Assembly (NCBI GenBank): GCA_037178855.1
Contig: JASJZC010000006.1
Location: forward strand, 2,666,001 to 2,730,000
From: Oscheius sp. JU75
Taxonomy: Eukaryota > Nematoda > Chromadorea > Rhabditida > Rhabditidae
Length of the DNA: 64,000 bases
Direction: 5' to 3'
Position 1 is the stretch's first letter; every line of letters begins with the position of its first letter. Both the position numbers and the translations under genes were made by a program. Below, piece after piece: positions 12,254-23,157 of this stretch. The notes beneath the pieces are model-generated. The model had not been told where the DNA came from. It worked only from the letters and a program-made list of their open reading frames with translations, and searched no databases.

Positions 12254-13358
12254 ATGCTACTTCGACTAGCTCTACTCTTTTCCGTGCTCGTGATGGTCGA
12301 CCCTGCCTGTCCAAATGACACTCATTACGACAGTAACTACAACAAGTATGGTTTCTTTTGACAAATTTATATGCCAAAACAGATGCTATAAATACATCAG
12401 TCAGCCTGCAACTTTCCTTGCAGCTGAAGGGTACTGCAACTCGATTGGAGGTCATCTAGTAACTATACAAAGCGCTTTCGAAAACTCTTACGTATCGGGA
12501 ATGGCCCGTGGGAATGATAACCCGTGGATTGGACTGAACTACCTCTATGCCAATTACTGGACTTGGGTTGATAATCAGCGCACGAGTTATGTGAATTGGG
12601 CTACTGGTCAGCCCCAGGATCCGAGTATGTACCAGTGTGCCTCGATTGGAGCTGTCGATAACAAGTGGACGTAAGACAACTTTGAGTTCGATGCTCTGCT
12701 CTATCTAAATTCCAGAAAGGAGCTTTGCAACTCTTATCGTCCTTTTGTCTGTACAGTCGATCCATCGTTTGTTCCTGTACCATCACCGCCAACTTGTCCA
12801 ACTCAGCCTCCTATCCAAAACTGTTCTTCTGGCTGTTCTTGTTAGTTCATCGCTATTCTATATCCTCAATCTAATTTCAGCCAGTTACGCTTGCAGCGCC
12901 GGCTATTCGCTGTTTCCCGGGACTTGCAAATGCTACAAGGTAGTTCTTGTCTCTTTCCAAACAGTCCAGAGTTCCAGTTTGATGGTAATATTCGAAACTA
13001 CACCAGTTCGCAATCGTTCTGTCAGTTAGAAGGAGGCATGATTGTGACAATCGAGAGTGCCGATCTGAACGATTTCCTCCTTACACTCAATGGAAACTCG
13101 GTCTGGAACCCCTTTATCGGAGTTCAATGTTCTTCTGCTAATCGAAACTGTTTCTGGCATGATGGTACTCCCCTTGAATACTCGAATTGGCGAAATGGTC
13201 AGAATTCTTTTGATCCAATGGCTTTTATGTTATATGATAGGAGTCATATGGGAAAATGGGTAGGATATACATCTCCCGCAGGAGAAACGTCGGTTTTGTG
13301 TCAAAAACGTAAGCCAGGTTGCAAAGGAACAATGAACAATTCTTTCAGCGCCGTATAA
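12254..13358 (+). CDS. Secreted protein with two C-type lectin-like domains (clec family)
   Basis: The exons are 12254-12345, 12383-12670, 12716-12840, 12881-12939 and 12978-13358. A signal peptide (MLLRLALLFSVLVMVDPA) precedes CTLD1, which has CYKYISQPATFLAAEGYC, then PWIGLNYLY and FVNWATGQ-like WND-region residues, and ends KELCNSYRPFVC. A Pro- and Cys-rich linker (PSPPTCPTQPP) leads to CTLD2, which contains SFCQLEGG, NPFIGVQC and YSNWRNGQ. The EPN/QPD sugar-specificity triplet is not clearly retained, so carbohydrate binding is unproven. Nematode two-CTLD secreted proteins of this type are often linked to innate immunity. The acceptor before the last exon has alternatives. The gene lies between two transposons and is almost free of the TGTTTCA motif. 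Confidence 0.85.
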
Positions 13359-13489
13359 AGTGTCAGTTCTACTGGAGGAGATAAGAAGAGATCAGTCAAC
13401 ATCAGCTCAAACTTCTTCTGGACTGAAAAGACCGTAAACAGAGTCGAGTAAATTTTTCAAAATTGCCTACAGTGATAATTTATTCGTAC

Positions 13490-14092
13490 ACCCACGAGTA
13501 GCTACTCTCAAAATGCCAATTAGAAAACTCGGGCACAATAGCACAATAGCCCTTTCTCTCGGCAACATCTAACTTTTCGTAAAAAACCGAGAAGTCAATT
13601 GGGATTCGCTTTTTTCGAAGTATGTTCTATTCCAGACGATAATAAATGACCAGTACTAGTTGGTCGATTTCTTTTGAGACAAAGGAGAGATAGGGACAAT
13701 CACAGACGTCAATAAGAGCGTACTTGTCCCTTCCGACTTCGAGGAGATTTTTTTTAGTAAATTAATTAGTTCACCGGAATTGGCCTCTCTCACGAATAGT
13801 TTGGCCGGGGAACTTTAGTTCAAGTTATCCAGCGTTGGCATTCGGTAGTTCTAGAAATTTCCAAAGCCTTCTTTACAAAGGGTCTGAAACAATTTCTATG
13901 GATTGAAAGTCAATCATGGATGATAGGGTGGAATTCTGGTTCTTCTACAATTGGTTTCACAAGAAGAAAGTGGCAATGAGTCACTTTCAAACATCTCTCA
14001 AAAAATTGATGATCATCCTTCCCAAACATGTAGTTGTCGATGATGACGCTCTTAAAGCGTTTCAGTAGACAAACGTCTTCCAATGGATGCAT
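13490..14092 (-). pseudogene. Decayed gene, FTH (DUF38)-like
   Basis: Minus-strand fragments appear in changing frames. One, at 14092-13910, holds LEDVCLLKRFKSVIIDNY. The next, after a TTTCAG near 13888, gives FVKKALEISRTTECQRWIT. Further downstream are DKYALIDVCDCPYLSFVS and, near 13500, KRIPIDFSVFYEKLDVAERE ending in a stop after WVYE. The layout recalls the FTH/DUF38 domains of worm F-box proteins, including a late Trp-x-Phe. Stops and frame changes between pieces indicate a pseudogene. The family assignment is tentative. Confidence 0.35.
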
Positions 14093-14165
14093 CGACTAGT
14101 CAGCAATTACTTCCGTGCAGTGCTGAAATCTTCTTCTGCTCTGAGTGATCGAAATCATGATCATA

Positions 14166-15475
14166 CAGGGTGGCCCATAATTACGTTGACAAGGCGAGCT
14201 CGCGCAGAAATGCAATTTTTTCGAGTTCTGTGTTTTTTATCTTTTTTATTTGTGTTTGATAATGTTTTTAACTATATTTCCAATTGTTTTTTGCGTTATA
14301 GGTCCTAGCTTTCAGAATGACAAAGCCGTCGCCCCATCGTGCATCAATCGTCTCGCTTTATCGTGAGGGAATTCCGGCATGCGTTATTTCGAGGCGGCTT
14401 AATGTATCCAGGCAACTTGTATCGGCGACGATTTCAAGATTCAAGTCTTTGGGAAGCCATTCCGACCGAACCGGACGCGGAAGACCTGTATCTGTTTCAA
14501 CTAAAGCAGCTATCAAGAACGTGCGCGAACGTCTTCGTCGCAACCCGGCGCGCTCTATCCGCAAGCTGTCAAAGGAGAAGTCCATTTCCCGAACTTCGTT
14601 GCAACGAATTGTCAAGAATCGTCTAGCGAGGAAGCGTACAAGCAGACTAGAAATCAATTTCTTTCTGTTGCTGCAAAAAAACAAAAGAAAAGTTCGTGCC
14701 AAGGAGTTGCTTAGACGTTTCAAGAATGGAGCTCACCAGACGATTCTCTTCACAGATGAGACAGTGTTCACCATCGAACAAGCTCTGAACAAGCAAAATG
14801 ATAGAGTCTACGCAATTTCTCAGCCAAATGTGACCGTACAGCGAACTGGTTATTCGAAAAGTGTGATGGTCTTTGCCGGAATCACCTGAGATGGAAAGAC
14901 ACCTCTCATCTTCGTTCCCCAGGGAATCAAAGTCAATGAAAATAATTATCTTGATATGCTGAGGACTCAACTTTTGCCCTGGGCCCAGAAACACTTCAAG
15001 AAAAAACATTGGTACTTCCAACAAGATGGGGCGCCCGCTCACAAGTATAACGCCGTCCAGAACTGGTGCCAGCAGAACTTCCCGGACTTCGTCTCTTTCA
15101 ATCAATGGCCACCGTCATCCCCTGACCTCAATCCTATGGACTACTCAGTCTGGAGTGTTCTCGAGTCCAAGGCATGCTCCAAACCCCATCTAGAATGCTC
15201 CAAACTCCACCTCATCTGGACATCGATTCGCTGAAGAAATCCCTGGAAAAGGCCTGGAGTGAGCTCGATGATGACTACCTGCGTGCCACCGTCGACGCCT
15301 TCCCCAAACGTCTCAAGGCCTGTGTCGATGCTGACGGCGATATCTTTGAACTTTAACGTACAATTATGTTCAGTTTTTTGTTAAGAATAAAACCTTTATG
15401 GTCGATTTTCTTGTTCTGCTCTATTTTTGTTTTCACGGAACTTTTACCTTGTCAACGTAATTATGGGCCACCCTG
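14166..15475 (+). mobile_element. maT-type (DD37D) Tc1/mariner transposon, disabled
   Basis: Inverted ends of about 29 bp (CAGGGTGGCCCATAATTACG at the left) lie between TA dinucleotides at 14164-14165 and 15476-15477. The plus-strand transposase starts MTKPSPHRASIVSLYREG and has paired helix-turn-helix regions. The catalytic Asp are in LFTDETVF, QQDGAPAHK and SSPDLNPMDYSVW. The last spacing is 37 residues, which defines the maT group. Two lesions are visible. In AGIT-stop-DGKTPL a TGA occupies the place of an expected Trp. Near 15172-15210 a tandem repeat of ATGCTCCAAAC-type sequence shifts the frame before the C-terminal end (15180-15356). It is a young but dead copy. Confidence 0.9.
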
Positions 15476-15549
15476 TAAAGCATGCTTGACACGTTGAACG
15501 GATTACTTCATCTGATAACCTTCTGCTGCAAGTAGATCTGATGGAATTA

Positions 15550-15722
15550 CAGTCAACTCTCGATGTAGTAGATATCCTATATAATAGAATTCACCATATA
15601 GCAGACAAAAACTTGGCTCCAATAGTAGAGTACTGTTGTTTTCCCCTCTCGGTTCAGTAGACTTCATCAAATAGTAGACTTTTTTGTGCAAAACGCGTGT
15701 CTACTATATCGAGAGTTGACTG
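15550..15722. mobile_element. 173-bp MITE with TA target duplication
   Basis: The left end reads CAGTCAACTCTCGATGTAGT and the right end is the near-perfect reverse complement (ACTATATCGAGAGTTGACTG). TA flanks both sides (15548-15549 and 15723-15724). The interior is A+T rich and contains several TAGTAGA subrepeats. There is no coding capacity. The size, CAG terminus and TA target suggest a pogo/Tigger-type or Tc1-type non-autonomous element. Confidence 0.8.
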
Positions 15723-15724
15723 TA

Positions 15725-16422
15725 CTTTGGCACTCTTGTAATCAATAGTTTTTATTGTTTAACTTTGTTAGAGCGTTTGTTTGTCCGAAACGAGAGTACA
15801 ATGAAGACTAGTTCTCCGTAAAATGTATACGACACTCGTGAAGCGTAAAGGCTACATCTTGAAAGTCAGACTGTTTGCAACTTTCCAATCGGTTTAGGAC
15901 ATGTTCAAAGTACCTTTCGATACTGTATTTTTGAACGCGTAACCCCCGCAAAACGTACTTTTTTTGCACGCCTGAGGGCAAATAGTACGCTTTTGACTTT
16001 AGTATCCTGTTATTTTTTTAATTCTGTTATTTTGAATTCTGCTACCGACGACAGGCTATAGAGAGAGAGGGGAGAAAACGGTCCAGACAAACAAACAGGG
16101 ACAGTGACTAAGGTTCAAGTATAACTGTGTTTGGTTGGGCTTTCTTGTGATACCAACCATGGAGCATTTCTCCATAACCACAACCTTTGAAACTATCAAA
16201 CTATCGTTTAAGTGAAACAACCTGTCTTTTCCGGACCCCTACCCATAGTCACCTCTGTTGTTTGGAGCAGCTCTCTCTTGGAAAGAGCAGATAAAGATTC
16301 TTTCATTCACCACTGTAAGCATTGTTGACAAGGATTGTTTCATACACCACACAACCTCTTCTGTTGATAAGAATAGCTCTCTCGAAAAGTCTTTCCACTG
16401 ATAAGAGTTGCTTCATTCTTCC
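15725..16422. other. Intergenic, no gene seen
   Basis: The gap holds two motif copies: TGAAACA at 16213 and TGTTTCA at 16336. No recognisable coding frame is present. The 3' part is probably the promoter of the broken lectin gene that starts at 16423. Confidence 0.4.
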
Positions 16423-16884
16423 ATGTTCTTGACGGCTCTTCTCTTGGCATTTGCTTCGGTTGCTTGGGCAGCTTGCCCAATGGGACTACCTATGGAGCCA
16501 GCTTTAACATGTACGCTTCTTGCACTGCTTCATAGTCAATACCAAAATTGCAGATGCTGCAAGGTGAACACCGAACTTCTCAGTTTCCTGGTAGCTGAGC
16601 AAAGGTGCAATAAACTTGGCGGCAATCTGGTTTCCATATATCCATAGAAAATATGTTCGAAAATAACTACGTATCTGGGCTTGCCAACTCCACTGCTCAA
16701 GTCTCAAGTTTTTGGATCGGAGCAAACTTCCTTATGAATCCGCAGTGGACATGGACTACTGGAGAACCTGTGATTTTTACAGACTGGGCACCAAACGAGC
16801 CAATTGATCCCCCTTATCCTTATGAGTGTGCTGCCCTTAGAGAGCCGCAAGAGGGATTCATGTGGACGTAGCTTAGTAATTTTA
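16423..16884 (+). pseudogene. C-type lectin start plus first CTLD, frameshifted
   Basis: An ATG at 16423 begins a signal peptide (MFLTALLLAFASVAWAACPM). After an intron ending AATTGCAG the CTLD begins CCKVNTELLSFLVAEQRCNK, but a TAG follows SIYP. The domain resumes in another frame at MFENNYVSGLANSTAQVSSF and runs to the GFMWT end. The shift breaks the domain. Positions 16558-16884 are one arm of a perfect 327-bp inverted repeat whose partner, 17331-17657, carries the same lesion. Confidence 0.75.
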
Positions 16885-17657
16885 AGTGCCAAGTGGGGTT
16901 CCATTCTGCCATTGACAACTGTCTCTTCCGTTAAGACAGTTCAGTCCAATCCAGACCAAAGGGTACTGGTTGTTAACCAGTGTGTAGAGAAACTCGTTCG
17001 TGCTACTATCAGCAATCTTTGGGAGAACACCATTCTCTTGGGCACAAATGGTTTGCGGGTACGTGAAGTATACCCAAGAATCAAATACCTGAATAAAATT
17101 TTATCAAATCTATTCTATGCTAACCTTGTAGCATTTGCAGGTTTCAATATAGAAAGTGTATCCAGGGCTGCAGACAGCGTTAGCTATAACCGACTTTCTT
17201 GTTTTTGGTGTCTTAATAAAAATCACCAGGACATGTCGGAGCTGGAGAAGGAGACGTGTTTGGGTCAAATTGACACACAGATACTTTCTGTACATTGCAG
17301 TGGTGTTTTCTAAAATCTCAATTTCAGAGATAAAATTACTAAGCTACGTCCACATGAATCCCTCTTGCGGCTCTCTAAGGGCAGCACACTCATAAGGATA
17401 AGGGGGATCAATTGGCTCGTTTGGTGCCCAGTCTGTAAAAATCACAGGTTCTCCAGTAGTCCATGTCCACTGCGGATTCATAAGGAAGTTTGCTCCGATC
17501 CAAAAACTTGAGACTTGAGCAGTGGAGTTGGCAAGCCCAGATACGTAGTTATTTTCGAACATATTTTCTATGGATATATGGAAACCAGATTGCCGCCAAG
17601 TTTATTGCACCTTTGCTCAGCTACCAGGAAACTGAGAAGTTCGGTGTTCACCTTGCA
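16558..17657. repeat. Perfect 327-bp inverted repeat with 446-bp spacer
   Basis: Arms 16558-16884 and 17331-17657 appear identical when one is reverse-complemented; the translated CTLD pieces in the two arms are the same. The arms end inside lectin coding or intron sequence, not at transposon ends. The absence of differences implies a very recent fold-back duplication, or an assembly artefact at a palindrome. Confidence 0.85.
16889..17657 (-). pseudogene. Two-CTLD lectin on the minus strand, truncated by the inverted repeat
   Basis: From the right arm, the minus strand reads CTLD1 (17562-17344), then after TTTTAG a linker exon with KHHCNVQKVSVCQFDPN and a Pro-rich tail, then ANAVCSPGYTFYIETCKCYK (about 17201-17143), then CTLD2 from VFDSWVYFTYPQTICAQENG through VWIGLNCLNGRDSCQWQNG. 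CTLD2 stops at TPLGT at the start of the left arm, so its last third is lost. This matches the order of the intact lectin at 12254-13358. No signal-peptide exon is joined on this side. The first exon now sits upstream of the other arm, on the opposite strand. Confidence 0.7.
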
Positions 17658-17874
17658 TTTTTATCTTTCAAAGAATTTTGCTCACGGAGAAGTCCTCTTG
17701 AATGTTTCAGGCCTAACACTTATCGCTAGCTCACCAGAAGGGACAACTAGATAATAAAAAAATTTATCGAAAGTATGAACACAATGAGCAGTGAGAAAGT
17801 GGACACCGGCTTCTGGAAGACAATGAGGGTCATTTTCGGAGAAGGGCTAGATAGTTAGGCTGAGAATCTTGTCT

Positions 17875-17880
17875 TTTATT
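17875..17880 (-). terminator. Poly(A) signal of the Thr-rich secreted gene
   Basis: AATAAA on the minus strand lies 13 bases past the stop codon at 17893-17895, a normal place for a nematode cleavage signal. Confidence 0.6.
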
Positions 17881-17892
17881 GGGAGGGGGTGT

Positions 17893-20800
17893 TCAAACAA
17901 CCACACTGTGAAGGGAGAGTAGTTTACAAGCATACAAGAAGCCAGTAGCACAGCCGTGTTCATCCCGACCAGATACCTGAAACATCTATTTTTGGATTTT
18001 TGTAAGTTTCAGAAGTTCTTGGAATAGCATGGGTTGTAAGAATGTTAAATGTCTCCGCAACACTATAATTTGTCATTGAAGCAAGTCTGTTCGTTTTTGA
18101 GTATGGAACTGTTTCACTGTATCGGTAAACTACGAGAGCAAAGCATGGTAAGATAGGTACCGTAGCTATTCTGAATTTTCTTTTTGCATGAGCCCAATAA
18201 TATGGACTCCATGTTTGTTTTTGTTTCTCAACCTACCCTTCAGAAAGTACCGATTCCCGCAAACGAACCTTATAAAAGCATCGGCACTGTCCATCCAACG
18301 ACATTCCAGGGTAGAGCATTTTGCAGTTTTGGTCGTGTTCCGGACTGGCGACTCCATCCTCAAAGGGATTCATCACTCGGCAGTTGTAGGTCGGACCTGG
18401 AAATACAGTTTGTGTTGAGAATAGAAAAGGAGAGTCGGAGAGAATAGTCAGACTTTTTTGTTTGACAAGTTAGGTTCGAGACGAATTGCGCAGTGTTTTC
18501 AGAATCTCTCTCGTGAAACTTATTTGAAACAAACCAGGCTCTTTAAATAAGGCACTTTCCTCGATATCTCGTCGGACCATGATGAATCACCACGGGTTTC
18601 GGTAGTGTCTGGAAGTCTCTAGCGGTGTGGAAGACCCGGCTAAGAGGGCTTCTTGATACAGAAGAGAAAGCAGTAGGTACTGTTGTCGAGACGATTGGAA
18701 ACGATCTGGAATTTTTATGCTGCAAAAAGCTGCTATAATCTTAACACAATCGGGTCTGACAGTTCATCCTCTTTCTATGCCGCCTAACATATGTTTTCTC
18801 GCATTTTTTTTCTTCAGCAGCCTGATAAGGCCAAAATAGATTGCAGTTATTGCTTGCATTGTGTCGTATCGAGATTCTCTTGAACCATTCCTAGCTTTAC
18901 ATTTTGCAAGAGGTGTCTGCACTCTAATCTCTGCAGTCGCACTCTGAGATAACACTTGTCCGTTACTGTAGCTTTTTCTGTCAACTGTTATCTTAGATTA
19001 GAATTCACAAGACGAGTCAGAAGAGAGAAACAGTGCAAAGCAGGACCTAACTCTCAACTGATCTTTCCTAGAACCCTATTGAATCAAAATTGTCTTCACC
19101 TATTGAAAAACAAATAAGCGTATAGATTTGTTTCACAAGCTGGCTATGACCAGCCCGAATCAGAATCATGTTTATGTGTCGCTTTACTTCAATCGCACGA
19201 TACATTCTGACATACAGCAAACTTTTTTGTTCCAACGGATGGTCATGGGCTGACTAAACCTTCTATAATATTGCGTTTTCACTCAGCGTATGCAAACGTA
19301 GTTTCTATTTCTAAATGAGTTTTTGGATTCGTTCTTTGACAGAAAAAAAAACTCACTGAACTGAGCCAGCTGTAGTAGTTTCTAGTGCCTGAACTCTCCT
19401 ACTGACCGAGTTCCTTTGATGTCCAAAGTTGCGGATAAATCTGGAAAATGTTTTAGGTTTCACTTTTTATTTCAGATCAACTCTGCTACTGGACTAATCG
19501 CAATCGCGTTTCGTATCCAACTTACGAACTAATAACCGTTCGAAGAGGCGATCTACAAAAAAGGCAACATGGTCTATTTTAGTCACTATATACTCAGTGT
19601 CTAATGTTTTTGTTTGTTGTTCCTCGCTTGGAATATTGTTTGAAGCCTTAATTTGAATAGCACTTCGTTTGAAGAAAAACTAAAAGTTGATCAGATTTAC
19701 AAAAAAGAAAGGTGGTTAACATCATTTTCCCTCTATTAGGCTTTAGCACCCCATGTGAAAGAGGATGGAGAAATAGACATTCTGCTACTGATAGAAAAAT
19801 ATAGAGGCGCACAACTTCTTTCGAGGTTAAATGTATATATACCTATTTCAAAACCATTTTTTACCAATATTCTAACAATCTGGGTGGTACGCTTATATAG
19901 GAGCGCTCTTTTTTTCTATGTGAGACATACCCAGGAACAAGAACCAACGGCCTTCTCGTGAAAGAAATGAAGGTGTTTCTGTGCTGAACAGTCGGAGTAA
20001 CACTGGGAGCAGAAGTAGTATTTGCATCTCCGAACTCGATTCGTCCTCCCTTCCTCCAAATCGGTCCTCGACCGCTCTTGAATGCTGGGGGAGGCTGCTG
20101 GACACTGTAAAGTGGTTCATTTTTAATTCGCGAAGGATGTTGAAACCATATAACACATGCTCCGCTTGACTTTAAACTAAGAGTGAAAGATTTCTCAATT
20201 TGATGCGATAAAGATGTTACTGTTGCTTTGGTGTCATGTCTCATATGAAGGATCGGTGAAACATGTCAGTTCTGCTCAAATACTGGCTTTTCAGTGAGGT
20301 GAGGCTGTGGGCCGATTGTAGTGTGCAAAGTTTTTATCCTCACGCCGAATAACTAGTTTTGTCTAATTAGCAGCTACGTAGAAGTAGTGAAACACTTTTG
20401 AGATTTCTAATGTTGGTGAAAAGGCTCAATCGGTTCCAAGTAAGCAAAATGTTCTGCTACTGAAAATTATAAAGCGGGAGTGGAACATTTCTATGTTGAT
20501 ACTGAGGAGAAACAAGAACCAAATGCACTGTATGCATAAGCATATTTCTTCCAGAGCTGTTCTTTAAAACAAGATTTTCAAAATGAATTAGTTTGTCCAA
20601 AAAAAAAAAATTCTTATCAATGCAAAACTTTGCGTAGCTGAGAGACTAAATAGGTAGTGAAACATTGTTGAATCTCAATTGCAGCTGGAAGGGAACAACG
20701 CTATTTAGGTTCCTATTATGTCTGACGAAACGGTGAAACATAGTGCTTTTGCTTTCTAAATATGCCTTGTTCAACAGGACGAAAATATTGTCTGTTCAGC

Positions 20801-23157
20801 TGATAGGGCTGTTGTACCATGGAATGTTATTATTTTTCGTCCAAAGGCCACGGATCAAAACTTCTAGCATTGCATGTATATACAGAGGTGATGAGCATTT
20901 TTTGTATAGAATGGGGACTCTCGGCGACTGACCAAATGTGTAGAGACGGTGAATCCATATTCGAGAAACACTACTCAATAAAAGGTGGTCTGTTTTGGCT
21001 AATCTACTCCGAAGTCACCACTAAATTGAGCATCTGTACCATAATGAACTTTTCTCATTTTAAAGTCTATACTCAATCCATTGGTATAACGAAACCACGA
21101 AACTATACGAAAGGAAACTTTTCGGATGAATGATGTTTCAGAACTGATTTGTATATCAAGAAATGATAAAGCTTTTCTATTTCTTCAATAGTTAACAATA
21201 AAAAATGGTCATTGTGGACGGAAGCATTAATAAGGTTTTAGGACAGTTGCCGTTTTTCGCAATAAAATTCTCTCAGAAACATATGTTTCACCCCCTGAAC
21301 CGTGAAACATTTTCGAATTTTTGGCGTCGAAGGCAAAACGATATTGTTTCATATCGATCAGTATACCAGCAACGGATGAAACATTACCCTTCCCAAAGCC
21401 AATTCTGCTATTCCAAGCCCTCACTTTCAACCCAGTAATTCCCAGGATAAAAACTTACACTCGTCCCCTGTTGAAGAACTGTTGAGAAGCAGTAGGTGTG
21501 GGTCGCTGCGTAGTCGTCGTTGTGGTAGTGGCAAAGGTAGTCGTGGTGCTAGAAACATTATTAACTGGTCTACTGTTGGCATGGTACTTGTGTTTGGTGT
21601 AGTAGTTCAATTATCAAAACTTCTAAAACAAAATGTTTCACTAGCGTACCCATCAATTTGTAGACTTCTATTTCTAGTATGGCTCTGTCGGCCCCTATGG
21701 TTACAATGTATAACTCACATTCTCTCTTGCTAAGTTTTGTCTAAAAATTCTGTTTCAGCTAATACATTACCCCTTTTGAAATCCCACTAGGAAGACTTCT
21801 GTTTCTTTCAAAAAAACCCACTGTCTCTCCCTAGTAAAGAAGACCTCCGACCTTGTAGTGCTCGGAACAGTTGATGTTTCGGTAGTACTTGGAGCGACGG
21901 TGGTCGTGGTAGCTTCAGTAGTCGTACTCTGTTCAGTAGTGGTAATGAGAGTAGGCATCATTGCCTGTAATTTCCAACTTTTCATAGTCTTGTGTACTCA
22001 CCCTCGTGGTCATGGGAGTAGTGGTCATAGGATGCTCGGAGCTGATAAAAACGGGAGAGACTGGAGTGGAGGGGGTGCCGAAAAAGTCCAATGGCCCACG
22101 AGTATTGGCCTGGGTACTCCAGGAAGGCCAACGGCGGGTGACTATTGGAAGCTGGAAATGCTTTCTTAAAATGACACTCAGAATAGGGAGAAAACACAGT
22201 TCAATCCCCTTACTCTTAGTTTAAGCAATTTTTTTCAAAAACAACAATATCATCGATTCCCTCTTTGTCCTGCCATAGATACCGTAACATGAATGTAGCT
22301 TACTGACAGCGTGGAACATACAAATATCCTGTTTTCTAAGAATGTTGAAGACTGAAACCTTTTTTATTGATGGTGTAATAGGCAACCAGCGTTTGTATCA
22401 AATTTATTGTTAGAGCTGTGCTATGCTTATGCCGTGAAACATTATCTTTCGTCAGTTCAAACTTACGAACTTTATTCTCCCTCGCGTTCCACTAGCAGAG
22501 TTTCTGTGGCTATTTACCGCCCTCTTGAAACATTTCGAAAAGATTCGCAAGTTGCAAACACCGCTTGTGGCTCTTGTACGGGAAGATTTTTATGCAAATC
22601 AAGAACCTGCAACTGTTGAGATCTTATCCTTCCCTACTGTAAATGAAACATAACAGTCTTGAACTTTGAACTTTTGCTAATTCCTGTCGTTTGACCCTGA
22701 CTGACCACACTATTTCTATCAATATCTCACCTTCGTGACTCCCAGATTCCTCCCAATCTTCCATACATCAAAGTTTGGAAGTTGATCCACGTTCTGATCA
22801 TAGATATCCGTCATGTCGGCCGGCTTCAAGAGGTCATCGTTGAAGTCGTAGTCAAAAGAGTTCGGATTTGTGAATATTGTCTCATCGATCACTGGGGCTG
22901 AAAACAGTACATATTGCGTTGAACTAGCCTTCCGCGCTCCCTGAGGGATTGTGTAAGATAGATTATCTGGCTCACTATTCGCGCTGGATTACCGAATCTT
23001 CTCCAAATCCGTTGTTTTATAACTTTTTGAAACATTTTTTTCAAAACCCAAAAATATGGATAAACCCACGTCCTCTCCACTTGAACTCTTTGATTTTGCT
23101 CTCATCTATAATTACTGCTGTCACTGCGGCTGTTAGGAGTAGAATACTGTGAAACAT
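17893..23157 (-). CDS. Thr-rich secreted protein with a C-terminal Cys-rich module
   Basis: Nine minus-strand exons join in perfect phase: 23157-23070, 22897-22731, 22151-22002, 21964-21852, 21548-21459, 20104-19931, 18705-18578, 18396-18269 and 17976-17893, giving 373 aa. The signal peptide is MFHSILLLTAAVTAVIIDES. An acidic Asn/Asp-rich part follows (NPNSFDYDFNDDLLKP), then a mucin-like part with LITTTEQSTTTEATTTTVAP and FATTTTTTTQRPTPTA, then a basic-Pro segment. It ends with about ten Cys-spaced positions including NCKMLYPGMSLDGQCRCFYK and SGRDEHGCATGFLYACK. I do not recognise the family. The Thr runs suggest heavy O-glycosylation and an extracellular or surface role. Introns contain about 19 TGTTTCA-type motifs, the largest set in any gene here. 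Confidence 0.75.

Noticed and set aside
14491-14500. TGTTTCA inside the maT transposase frame
   Set aside because: It lies in coding sequence of a transposon (residues around VSVSTK) and is expected by chance; not counted as a piRNA promoter.
14339-15105. Other open frames across the maT element
   Set aside because: They overlap the transposase in other frames and have no domain content.
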